Source: Wuchereria bancrofti
Taxonomy: Eukaryota > Nematoda > Chromadorea > Rhabditida > Onchocercidae
Reading direction: 5' to 3'
Assembly: GCA_005281725.1 (NCBI GenBank)
Contig: SSBO01000012.1
Location: forward strand, 7,607,603-7,671,602
Length of the DNA: 64,000 nt
Part shown: positions 23,371 to 35,314 of the stretch, one piece after another
Layout of the letters: each line of letters starts with the position of its first letter
How positions within the stretch are numbered: the first letter of the stretch is position 1
Made by a program: the position numbers and the translations under genes
Notes under the pieces: generated by a model
What the model was told of the DNA's origin: nothing
The model's database searches: none
What the model saw: only the letters and a program-made list of their open reading frames with translations

Positions 23371-26300
23371 CTAAAGCTTAGTGATCTCGTTTGGTTTGTT
23401 TAAATCGATTATTGACTTCGGCTTATAAGGCAAGGGGGGTTTAGGCAATGTATTACAGTTTTCAGCTCCTGATAATGTTCCACCATGCTGATGATAAGCA
23501 TCAGTATCCAAATGTACCACAGTACGATTGTCTTTTGTACAAGCAACTGGAAGAGGTGCACTACGATAATTCTCTACCGAATTTCGGCTTCGCAGCAGAT
23601 CAGGTTGCAACGTTTTAGCAACCTCTTGTGAGCTGTCATGCTCCACCGAATCAACGGCAGAAGTTTGAAATCCGCCGTCCGGTGTAGATGACCGTCCCAC
23701 ATTACGTGGTGGCGGTGGACGTAATGGCCGGCCTGGTTCGTGATAGGAACGGGTCATTTGTGGTTGGAAAGTAAAATTATCACATATTTCAACATTAGTT
23801 GTACAGCCATATTCAGCCATCGAATCACTAGATGCAACTGATGGACTTTTGCTAATAAAATTATTCAAATTTTCTAAACTAAACGACATCTCTTCTACGC
23901 TATCACTGCAAAGATTCGAATGATTAGTCGAACAATTATTATTACTGTTGTTACAATTTGAATAACCTACAACAGGTGGCGGTGGTGCAGGCCACTTCGG
24001 ACGAGCACGTGAAGTGGAAGATGATGGTGGATGCGATGTTTGTTGTACCACTGAGGTTGTATTACGCAACTGTGCTGTACTCTTGCAGGAATTGCTAAAA
24101 AACGTTAAATATGTTTTGCTAAAAGCAAAGTAAAAACTACAATTCTAAAGAAGTTTCTTACTCTAGAGAACATCAAAACAAACAGAAAAAAAAAAAAACG
24201 AATAGTCTAAACTTACAATCACAAAAGAAACAAAAACTGTAAAAAGATTAAACTACAAAAGGATTAATTTCAGACTGAAGCTTACTTGTTGCTTTGTGCA
24301 TGATAAAGCCCGGTATGCTGTTGCCCTTGTGTACCACGAACAACCATACGATCTCCACTGCCAAAGCTATTCACTACGTCGGGCTTTCGTTGCAGAAATG
24401 AATCAAGCAGTGGTGATGTGTAGTTGAAATTGTCTACAAACAGAAATTTCACGACTTACAGAAACTGAATAAAAGACGAATGAATAAATACTGAATAAAT
24501 AAAAAACACAGCTGAAATTTTAAAAATGTTCACGCATAGCCATATAAGTGTTGGACACATTTTTATAACGACTAATTTTAATCCGATGTGTGAAAATTCG
24601 TTTCAAGTACTTCACATTTCAAGATAACAGACAATTCTTTTCTGTATTCAAAAAAAGCGGGCAAGTCAATTAACTGAGAAGTCATCTTGGAAACTAACAG
24701 ATACAGGTACAAGTGAAAACAAAAAATTTTTCAAAAAATTACAATTCGGAAAGAAAAAGTCGGCGTTGACTATTAATGTTTCCACCAACTTTGAACCAAG
24801 CACATTCTCCGATTCAGTACCATTGCCAGCATCAATCAAGTTCGGGCCAAAAACAATCGACAAATTGCCTACACTCATTCTGCAATAAAACCGAGAGTTT
24901 AAATTCCTTATTCCTATAAGAAAATGGATTTTAAAATCATCTACCGTCATTATATATATGAAAGAAATTACTTCGTATATTCTTCATAATCCAATATCAG
25001 CTGTAAAAACTTGATTAAATAGGCAAGATTGTGTCGATTTGCTTCTGGCATCAGAGGAAGAAGTCGATATATAGCTTCCTTCCGGTAATCTGGATCTCTC
25101 CTTAAAATAAATATATATATACATAAAAACAAAAATTAGTTGCATACATGAGTTATGTTTTAAATTTAAAGTGAGGTTGCATGTTTTCAAAAATAGAGCG
25201 AAAGTTGAGGGTCTCAACACTATGTGAACAGAAAAAGGCATCTAACAATATTTTGAAACGGGTCCATGAAACCGCTTAGTTACACAAACAGCAACTTACT
25301 TGGCAATAAAAACCCAATCAGAGTGAAGAGTATGAGTCATTAATGGCTCAGGAAGTTCACGAAGATAACATTTTAAGACCGAACAAACTGAATGAGGGTC
25401 ATTAATATATTCGGCAATTTCCAGTGAACTATTATTTATTTGATGCGCATCAAATGCTGCTTTGAGGCGCCTAATCCGATTGTTATTACCGCTAACTCGA
25501 AAAAGGCCCTGAAAATAACGTGTCATAGAAATTTTTGACATTATCGAATTTTGCACGAATGCTTCTTAAGTGAAATTACAATCATCGTAAAACGGCCTTA
25601 CGAAAACATACACTGCTCATATTAGAATAAGAAACCTTTTCCTGGAAACCTTGGTATTTTAGAATAGAGCAACACACTTCAAGAACCAACGCCACTGAAC
25701 GATTAGAGCAACGTAAATGATCTTCTAGATGACAACCAAAAACAGGGCGATTAGGATATGAAGCTACAAAAGTATTAATTGTGGAAAATACTACATATAA
25801 AAATTATTGAATAAACATTTTTAAAATAAAACAAGAAGAAATGTTATCGAAGACAAAGGACGTTGTAATAAATTCGTTCATTATTACAGAGTTTTCTGAG
25901 AAGAACAATGGATTTATTTTATGGTAAACATTTATAATTGACGATCATGAGATTCAAATCCTTGCGAAAATCCTCCTAACTGGAAGAGAATTCATAAAGA
26001 TCGAAATAAGGCCATCCTTCTTTAATTTCATAAGGAAGTGCTCACCAATTTTTCTATCGATTTCAGGCAAGATGTTTTCGAGTTTCTGCAAGGCTGTCCG
26101 ATGATATTCCATTTGTGCAGTGATCAATTCTTTATAAATACCAGCAATTTCAGCTTCCCTTGACAGTAGTATAAAAATATCCGTAAAAATGTTGTCCTAA
26201 ATGCAAAACGTGCTATTTTAGTCGATTATTCAACAAGCCATTTCAAACATTATTAAACAAGTCCTGTATCTCATTTAGAAAAATCAACCTTATAAGATTC

Positions 26301-27585
26301 TAATTTAAGTTGCAAGGCATCATATTCATCCTGGATTTCCTGAGCCTTTAATTCGTCATGATTTCCCTGCTTACGTTTTCTGCTAACTTCAACATCAACA
26401 ACTGTACGCGTTAGTTTTTCTTTCGCTTTCGATAGTGCTTTGTCATCGTCCATATACTTTCCAAAAGCATCCAAAACACTACAATGTGAGCTGTTTATAA
26501 AAAAAACAGTATCAACATGCGAAATTTGATGGTATTACTTTCCTCCATAGTATGTGCAACTGGTTTAATCAATATCCTGTAAAAACCTTTTCTCAATTAA
26601 CTGATCTGTCAGGACCCGTTCTTCAAGAATTACACCCATAGCATCACCATACAGCTTCAGTGTGTCAGCAAGAACAGATGGTTGAGAACGCGGATAAACA
26701 TTCTCCAACTCTTTCGCATCCATAAGCAGCTGTTGCCAAAGACCAAATTCATCTAATCGTCTCTGCAAAAGACTACCCATACTCTCTGATAGCAGTTTAT
26801 GATTAGTCCTAACTTTCAATTCAACAAATCCTTTTAAATTCCTTTTAAATAAAAGAATTCCGAATCCTTTTAAATAAAACAATTTCGAAGCCTGCTTCAG
26901 GTAAAAGAGTTGTCTATCCTGTGGTTTCTCACAGAACAAAAACAACAAAAAAAAAGTCAGAAAAATATATAATGAATATAAGAACAAGGATTAATGAATC
27001 TTTCAGCAGGAATAGCAGCAGCTTTCCTCAAAATTTCTGAAAGTTAGCTAAGCCTCGCGTGAAATTATACCTTCCGCTTATCAATAGCTTCTTCCCTATT
27101 GACACTTCTTATACAATTCTGCAAATTCTGCCGTGTGTTTTTTACCGCCAAAATGATTTTTTGGTTTCTTTGTTCGACATGACTTACGCTTTGCAGCTCG
27201 TCTTTTTTCTCAGACCTGAAAGTAATTTTTTCAACAAAGGATGACTAAATTCAATGTAAAAGTGTGAAATCTGTCGCACCATACAGAATTTCTGATTATC
27301 CATGCTTTCTGTTTTTGAAGGGAAGGATAGCCTGTTCTGCTGAGTTCCATATTCATTGTTAAGGGGTACTACCTCACTCTCATCCATAACATTGAAAAAA
27401 GAAAATAAATAAAATGAAGCATGGACACCTCCAACTATCATCCAGTTCCCCTCAATGGAAACAAACTGTTATTAATGCCAATCTGCATTTCGTAATGAAA
27501 AGATAACGTACAATCCCACTGACTGCTGCAAATTTTCTTGCATACGACGAGCTCGTCGCTGTAAACCCTCCCGCATCTTCTCCAT
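23371..27585 (-). CDS. BAR domain plus RhoGAP domain protein (RICH/ARHGAP17-44/SH3BP1-like)
   Basis: Minus-strand gene from ATG at 27585 to the stop at 23371. Reliable exons: 27512-27585, 27188-27215, 27071-27118, about 26540-26860, 26289-26478, 26046-26196, 25636-25763, 25300-25508, 24972-25100, 24743-24879, 24286-24433, 23371-24094. The N-terminal half matches the RICH BAR domain (MEKMREGLQRRARRMQENLQ, later QMEYHRTALQKLENILP). The RhoGAP domain has the arginine finger in GLFRVSG, then CYLRELPEPLMT and MSVGNLSIVFGPNL. The tail of about 280 residues has proline clusters (PAPPPP, RPPPPR, PKPPLPYKP) likely to bind SH3 domains. RICH proteins inactivate Cdc42 and Rac at curved membranes and cell junctions. 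Two joins are unresolved: between 27071 and about 26850, and an apparent one-base frame slip near 26580. Confidence 0.85.
26821..26885. repeat. Short imperfect repeat of CCTTTTAAAT units
   Basis: Three copies of a roughly 10-base CCTTTTAAAT unit lie within 65 bases, in or just beside a BAR-domain exon of the minus-strand gene. The repeat is probably intronic and obscures the exact acceptor of that exon. Confidence 0.6.
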
Positions 27586-30490
27586 CTTTCTTTTACTTCT
27601 CAATTTTATTCATGGAAAATAAAAGTCCTGCAACATAAGAATTTAATGCTTATCAAAACAGTATTTCCCCACTCGACTGGCATATTTAAAATATAAATGA
27701 ACATTGTAAGCGAATATGTTAAACCAGATGCTAGATGATATCCACACTAATTCGGAATTCGTCTTAAGCCAATATACGTAATTTCCTCAGTTGAACTCCT
27801 TGAAAGTGTATGAAACGGCTGCTGAGGGTAAGAAAATTGTAACACAATTAGGGGTAAGAGGTAAAAATTTAATATGCAAAGGAGACTGAGTGGAATTACT
27901 TACGTACTACAGCTGAAAGGAGCACGAGAATCAATCATGTTGCATTGAAAAGATGACAACGGTCAAAAAGGGAAATAGAGAAAAAGAAGGGTGCGATGAG
28001 TACCCGAAAGTACTGTGAAATTTGTATTTAGACTTCAAGAGAGATGGAATTAATATCCTAGTACCATAGCCTGTGTCAGCACGGTTGGAGTTTTCATGAT
28101 TTAGACAGGTCACTTTTTACTTCAAACAGCGCAAATCTGAACAAGCACAATCACGATGTGCGTCTAGACAAATACGTGATAGCGAAGAGTTACGTCTTCA
28201 AAGTGCTATTACACAATTCCTCATGAGATGCAGCTTTTCATTAGAGTCTAAGGGCCGAAGAAGAAAGCAGGCATGCTGATGAGTTTCTTCGAGGTTTGGC
28301 ATGCGTGGATGGTTTATTAGTGGGTCTTGAATGGTCCTAGGTAAGTATCTCTGAACATTCTGCTCTCCCGTGATCTCTGTAGATCATTATCCCATATTCA
28401 GCATAGCTATTCTAACGTTGTTCAGTCTTAAACCTATCTTATTGCCTTTTTGTTGACATTTCGTTAAATGTTTGTCGCAAATTGTTTGTCGGTTTCATCA
28501 TCCCAGTAGTTCAACTTCTGCATAATTATTACATTAAAAGCACTATTCCGTAATCAAACATCATATTCCCACTCGAACGATATCACGAAATCGCGGATTG
28601 GCTATGGCTGAAGATGTGATAGGGCCCTTTGTTCTCAGCACACCGTTCCATCATGTGCTGTCGATGATGCGGAGGCACTTCCCGTTCTCCATATACAGTT
28701 TACGATATCTTGTGTTCTTATGGGTTCGTCATGTGGATGTTTCACTAGTACTGCATCCCTTTAAGAAAAAGAAAAGTTTAATCCATTTAAAAAAAACATT
28801 TTAAAATAGATTGAAATTTTTTAGAAAGGGTTTGTGTGAAAGTGCAGGAAAAGAAAGTGGATACAAAAAGGAAGTTTAGGAATTTATGATGAACATGCTG
28901 TGGTGCGCAGTGTGCACTCTACTGAATGGATTAATTTGAAACAGAGACTTTATATGATGTAATGAGAAATGTACGGTTCTTTGATAATTAGTTACTAATA
29001 ATGTTCACCGAGACTACCAAGATCTTCGACTTCCAATTCAGTATTCCCCGCGTTACTGTAATGCGACCAGCACTTCTAGCACCATGTAAATTTTGCAGGA
29101 CGGAAGAGTGGAAGTAAGAGGTTAGGGTGATCAATAGGGGTATTACTGATTGATACAATCGGTTACCTTTGTGGAGCTGGGTGTCTTTTCCTATTTATTT
29201 ATCTCCTGTTGCTTACTATATGAAAGAAACTAAAATTAGACATTTAATCAGCAAAGTTGCATCGGAAAAGTGCTACTTTTGCATGGAATCGGGGAAATGA
29301 CATAAATTTAAGTTTAAATAAAACACTGATGAGGCCATCAGTTCAGTAATCCGGAGGGCTAATTATCCAATTACAAGTGTTGGGGAAATAGCGAAATAGT
29401 GGGTTGACATGAACGCGGAGTGGGAAAGGTTGTATCAAGTGAATGACGCTTCGCAGGAATTTTGTCAACCCACTGGAAAGAGAGAGAAAGAGACGCTCAT
29501 GCGCTTACGAATTATTAGCATCTTCTTTTGTGAGCCCCTTTTGAAAGTAAAGTACACAGAGGCGATGCTCAGTGGTTTACCGAATTACTGTAAAAAGTTC
29601 CCCAGTGTATCCAAGAGCACTTCATTTCTTATTGCGTGTAAAGTTGAGTGGGTCTTAACTATTTTCTTAATCTAACCTGCAGCGCTGAACATTTTGGACT
29701 AAAGTTCTTAACAAGTGCGCTCAATTAGCGGCTGTAAAAAATTTCTAAATAAAAATTCGAATCAAATTTCTCAAATTACTGTTGTTAAGCTTGGGAGGCA
29801 CCCACTTGGATTAACCGTTATGAAGTAGATTTGTGAATTTAGAACAAATCACTGTTCAGGTTTACTTGACTGTTTAACTGATTAAGTTGATTTAAGAACT
29901 TTCAAAACGAATTATTTACGTACTAAGGGCTGATTCATTGCGCGTACATCTAGTTTATCAAGTGAAAACAAACATGGTAAAATGACATGGATGCTCATGA
30001 TGATCTGGTTGTAACGGAAGAAGCACAGATTTTCAAATACTCTTCATCCAATGTGGGCATTTAATTTATGAAGTTGGACTAAGAAACAAATAAAGTAAAA
30101 CAAGACGTTCTGAAGTTCTGTGTTGTTTGCTTGAATCTTCAATGTAGTTTAATCAGTGACGTATTTTTTGATATATGGTAACAGTGTCAGTCTTCATGCT
30201 CCTCCACGAGAGTTTTTTCAAGTATCGATATCCATGTTCAGTAGTAGCACTTTGACCATCTCTCCAGTAAGTGATTTAGTTTGAAATGCAAAGGATCGTT
30301 CTAAATTTTAATGTGTTGTAGCTTTTGTCCGAAGGTATATAATGTTTTCAATTTTTAAAAGCAACGTCAAACATTTAAAATTCACTGGGAGATATATATT
30401 GGTTATTTACAAGATATTTATAAGCTCCTGTTCTTCATGCGCTGTTCGATCTTTGCATGACAAGTCAATTTCCGCTTGTCTTTGGTAAGA
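27586..30490. other. Divergent intergenic region
   Basis: It separates the minus-strand BAR-RhoGAP gene from the plus-strand PH-domain gene and so should hold both promoters. The open frames at 28598-28804 and 29409-29675 lack start and splice context and look like chance. No TATA-like or repeated operator element stood out. Confidence 0.4.
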
Positions 30491-30498
30491 AAATTTTC

Positions 30499-30500
30499 AG
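30499..30500 (+). promoter_or_regulatory. Candidate spliced-leader acceptor, PH-domain gene
   Basis: AAATTTTCAG ends at 30500, 23 bases before the ATG at 30524. TTTTCAG is the nematode acceptor consensus, and no coding exon precedes it. Confidence 0.45.
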
Positions 30501-30523
30501 ATCTGACGATTAGGAACAAATGA

Positions 30524-33500
30524 ATGAGTGAGCAACGTGAAATCGTAAAAGCAAGCTGGTTACAGCATGTAGTACATAAAAAAGGTGGCACTTTGCATCG
30601 TAAAACGGTAAGTTTCAATTTAATATTCTCACACATTCTTACAAAGGATCATTATTGCATTATGCTGGCTGTTGTCTTTGTTTTAGAAAATTCTATATGA
30701 AGAAGGGAAGTGGGTCGTATTATGTGTTCACAGTGGTCGTATACCACTTTTGGAATGGTACTTCTCAGAAGAATATGTGCATGGACATAGGTATTTTAAT
30801 CTCGAAAAGTCAGGTTAAGGTTTTTAGCTAATCTCTACAGTTATAAGTGTATTTTTTGCGGTTTTGGTCCTTAGATTCGATCCAATATTCTAATTATTGT
30901 GTAACGAATAATTTTAGACCTTCGAAAGTGATCGATTTGTTAGATTCGTCTTTTGTAAGGGTCGTTATGAGTGACCCATCTAGACGCAGTTTCATGATTG
31001 GTTTTGTGGATTGTTCACGTGATGCCATTGAGCTTTCTGCTTTGACAATGTAATGCTCTTTTTTTTGTAGGGAAGATTTGTATTATTAAAGCGTCGTTTT
31101 TCATTTTAGACTGTATGATATGTAGAGCTTGGTTTGTACTGCATTGCTTTAATATATAAGCTTTATGCGCAGACGTTAAATTTAAAGCTTTGGGTCTCTC
31201 TAGAATATCAGATGTCGCTTTAGTTCTTACCTAACGTATTTCTGGATTGTGGAAGCATGGAAATATCAAAAAAGAGGATTTCTTGAATTTGTTACTATTA
31301 ACGAAATTTTCAGAGAAGATTGTGATGATTGGATTCGGTCAACAACGTCCGCCCTCATGCGATTAAAATGTCTGACGGAATCAGCAAATCTCTATATTTC
31401 AGTACCTGATTTTGCATCTGAATCATTAAGAGCAACCGAACAGTTTCTTCATGAAGATGCTGGTCGTAACGAGGTATGTTTTATAGTATGCTAATCTATG
31501 ACAGGTATAGAGATACGTGAAACAGAAAACGCTTTCAACAGCTCTGGTTTGACTCTTACCTCTGGTTCAAATGGAGAACGTTTTGCTTTGTGTTTTGAAT
31601 TCAAAATGTAAGTCAGTATAGGATTATTAGTGCGATTAAGTTTCAGAACATTCTTAAGTTGGATTATTATCTACGGAATGTTTGTTCTCTATTGTTTCCA
31701 GAAGTAGAAAATGAAAGCAGACTCTGTGCTCGAAATCAATTGAGATAAGTTTTAAGGTGCCTGAAGAAGTGACGCCATCACTAACAATTTCTCCTGCAAG
31801 AAATTCAAATCATGAACGCATTAGGTTTTCACCATCAACGCAACTGTTTGGGATATCACATTTGCCTCGTACGCTAAGCGCTGAAGAGAAAAAGGTGAAG
31901 AATCATAGAGTGATGAAGACTCCACCTCCGCTTCCGCCCCGTAATATTTCGTCTTCAGAAGTTCAGGTTCTCAAGACTAGTGCAGAAGTTAGTCTTTCTT
32001 TAACTTCTTTCCAGTATTAAATGGAACTTGTTTGATTCCATACCGGAAAATGATTCTCTGGTTTTACAAGATTGTTCAGTTTTTCATGTAAAGTGTACTT
32101 TATTGCAAAATTTTCTGGTTGTGTCAAATTGTTTCATTAATTAGATGAATTTCTTTTTTTTTCACAGGCTTTCATGAACAAAATACTCATTCTACAAAAT
32201 ATAAATTTTGTAGCGTTGCTCAATATATGATCATCCAAAGAATCGTACATCCATGTCGTTTGGCGATTCATCGGTTGTGGAAGAACGTGCGGAAGACGTT
32301 TCAGTTAATCCGGGAAATTCTATGTATATGTTTATAATTTATACTATTGATTTCTTCCTCGTAAGTTGTAACGCCAGTGTTTCATGGTCCTTTGCAATTG
32401 TCAGGTTTTTGTGTAATTTCCATTTCTAAATATTACATTAATAAATGAATATTTGCCTTAGAAAACTAAACATGGGGAAACATTCATTTTATTTATATAC
32501 AGCCAGGTGCAAAACTTTGTTTTTGGCAATTTTTCTTAAATGAAACTGGGTTCCTCCCTCTTCATCTACCAAAATACACAAAATCGTTCCTTTGAAATGT
32601 ATAAAATTTTATAAAATCGGTAGTTCTATTTAAATATGAGAGCATTCAGGATCAGAAATATTTACAGCACTTTGGAGGAACTGACATCACTGGACACTGA
32701 AATAACAACACCGGTGAGTTTGTATTCCGAATCGGTGAAGCGTGGTTATTCTGTCCCAACTGGAACCTTGAATGCCAGTATAGCTCACTCACGCCGTATT
32801 ACTGGAAGTAATTCGTTCTCACTGGATTATGACTCTCCTTCTGGAGCGATTAGTCGGATTTTTCCAATCACAAACATTTCACTACAAAAAACCCATTCAA
32901 CTTGTAAAGGAAACAGCAGTGGAATGTTAGCTGAAGAACATGACCAGTCACAGATCACCAATAATAGTGGAATTTCAAGTGGTTTGAGAAATTTAACAGT
33001 GCAACCCTTCATATGCATGCAGCATATTGCTTACGTAGATTTCGGTGGAAGAGTGTGGTCAGTGTTTCGATGTCCTTTTTTTGTTCCTGAATTCTTGTAA
33101 AGGTGTTCTATTGACCATGACTACATATGTATTAATCTCTGTCGTTATACTTTGTCTTAAGTAAAGTTAGGCTGAAATTTCAGTTCATACTTTGATTTCT
33201 CCCAATATCAATTAATTTTCGAATAACTGTGAGGCGAGTTATTTGTTTATTTAAGGATAACGGGTTGGACTGCAATAGCTGAAAAGTATCTTACCGATCA
33301 GTTGTTTATTGGTGATCAACTTTTACGAATTGCTGATGTTGACATATACAGCGCACAACAAATTCCACTTATTTTCGGCGCTACATTTAAAACAGGGTTC
33401 TCGGTACTTTTATAAATCACAATATTTCTCTCCTATGTAGAAACGTTCTTGTAGCGTGAACCATACTTAGGATAGCGTTATCGGCAAAAAATACTACTAA

Positions 33501-34059
33501 AAGATTCCATCTATTTTATTGCAAGGCAAATTTTACAAAATGTTGCATCTTGAAGATTCTCGACAAATTGGACAAACCTGATTGGTATTTTATTTTAGGT
33601 AAATATTGCCATTCAACGAGTGCCTTACGGGACAATTTACACGTTGCAAAAAACGACGCAGAAATTTGATACAGGCTTAATGTTGGATAAACGTAAAAAT
33701 AAAGTAATACTACTTTTAACAAAAGATCTAGGCTACCTTTGTTAGTTTAGTCGTCAGGAATTTTGTCGTATCTCTGCAGTTTATTTCAGCTAGCTGACGT
33801 TCTTGAAGGATCACCAGCATGGAAAGCCGGTATCCGGCCCTTAGTTCCAGCAGTTACACGAACAGGCACAACTCCTGCTTGCATTACTTGTGTAAACAGG
33901 CATGGTTTGAATATATTTTCAAAAAATGATGAAGTTCTTAGACAGATCGATACTTTACCTTTGTCTATTTTTACTGTCATGGTACAACCCTATGATTTTG
34001 TCAAACTTCTGAAAAGAAGCTTAAAGAAATTGAAGAATGTCAGCGATTTCGTTCACTGA
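30524..34059 (+). CDS. PH-domain adaptor with proline-rich centre and PDZ-like C-terminus
   Basis: Ten exons give about 577 residues: 30524-30607, 30687-30790, 30918-31049, 31314-31473, 31757-31987, 32214-32323, 32668-33057, 33256-33403, 33599-33703, 33790-34059. Phases agree throughout; the end of exon 5 and start of exon 7 have alternatives. Residues about 10-130 look like a PH domain: SWLQHVVHKKGG, GKWVVLCVHSGR, then a final helix with the invariant-type Trp (DDWIRSTTSALMRL). A proline motif (TPPPLPPRN) near residue 220 is a likely SH3 ligand. The C-terminal third has two segments resembling PDZ folds: FIGDQLLRIADVDI, then LADVLEGSPAWKAGIRP with FSKNDEVLRQIDTLPL. I do not know an exact orthologue. 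A membrane-recruited scaffold is an inference from domain content. Confidence 0.7.
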
Positions 34060-35300
34060 TTATTTCATTGTTATTTCAAACACAATCACTGCATTGACTG
34101 CTCAATTTTCCGTTCTTGTATTATCTTTTCTTTCAGTCATCTTATTTTTTGAATTGTAAATATGATTGTAATGACTTTAATAGATATAAAAATTTCAAAA
34201 TGAATGGCTCACAGTGAAAGAAGCCTATTATGTGCAGCTTGTGGGATCATTTTAACATAATTGTTTGATGAAAAATGATACGTATATTGATGTTCTAAAT
34301 CTTATTACACATTTCACTGCACATAGGCACTAGAGGCTTTTTTCGTATACTCAAAGATGGGTAAAGTACATAACGACTGAGACACAGTAAAAAATGACCC
34401 TTATGGAAAAGTATGGTAAAACGTTAGGACTGCAAGCTTTGGGATATCACTGTCGAACAGCATCGTTTGAAGAGATAGTGCAGAGTTTGAATAACATTAT
34501 CAAGATATAAATTCCTCAGAATCACTGTCCATCGTTAGTCAATTTGTTTACTTTGTCCTTTCTACAAGGCAGTTCTTTTCTAGAGGCAAAATGTGAAAAC
34601 AGCTTTCTCCCTAGCGGTACGCAACTTTGAAGCATACGGCAACATTTCTACCTCGGAGATAAATTTCTTCAGATCTTAAGATTTCATAGGATTGAGGATG
34701 AATTAATGGAATGCATCAGTTTGGGCGTATGTGGCCGTGTTTATATACCCAATGTATTCTTGAGATTGTGGAGTTTCACAACGATTGAGCCTTCCACTGA
34801 GCATACTGGATGTTCAGGTTATTGTGGATATCAGTTATTGTTGGTTGTCGCTCATTCTGTATTAACAAAGAAGCTTTCAAGTTAGAAATCTAACATTTGA
34901 TTCATAAGATTTTGCGGTATCCATTAAGCTTGTACATTATTCTCCTCATACAGACATTACTAGAATTAACAGTTCATTTCTAACATGTTGGACGTTGATT
35001 TATGAGAGAGGCTTGGGTAACTGATGTGAGATCAGGTGTGGACTCATAAACTATCCTATTCAGGTGACTGTTTGACTGGATGTTATGGTGTCGTTTTATG
35101 TAAGCCTTTTCTGATCTCATTCGAATCCTTTGGGAGCCACCATAGTGCAACATAGAGGTTGGATTTTACTGAAAGTTTTGGTCATGTCATATCTTATTGG
35201 TAGTGGTAGTGGACTGACTAGCAGAACTGTTTTGGAAAATTAATTGTGTGAGCTTTTATGGTTCTCACCAAACTGACTTGATCCAGATTGATACATATTT
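34060..35300. other. Intergenic between PH-domain and GSKIP genes
   Basis: About 1.2 kb without coding exons. The spacing is too large for a typical nematode operon (about 100 bases), so separate promoters are likely. Confidence 0.4.
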
Positions 35301-35301
35301 T

Positions 35302-35303
35302 AG
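35302..35303 (+). promoter_or_regulatory. Candidate spliced-leader acceptor, GSKIP gene
   Basis: CATATTTTAG ends at 35303, 11 bases before the ATG at 35315. Confidence 0.4.
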
Positions 35304-35314
35304 AATAAAAAGTG

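Noticed and set aside
29409..29675. Plus-strand frame of 88 codons between the RhoGAP and PH-domain genes
   Set aside because: No family resemblance, no in-phase splice partners, and it sits in a divergent promoter region.
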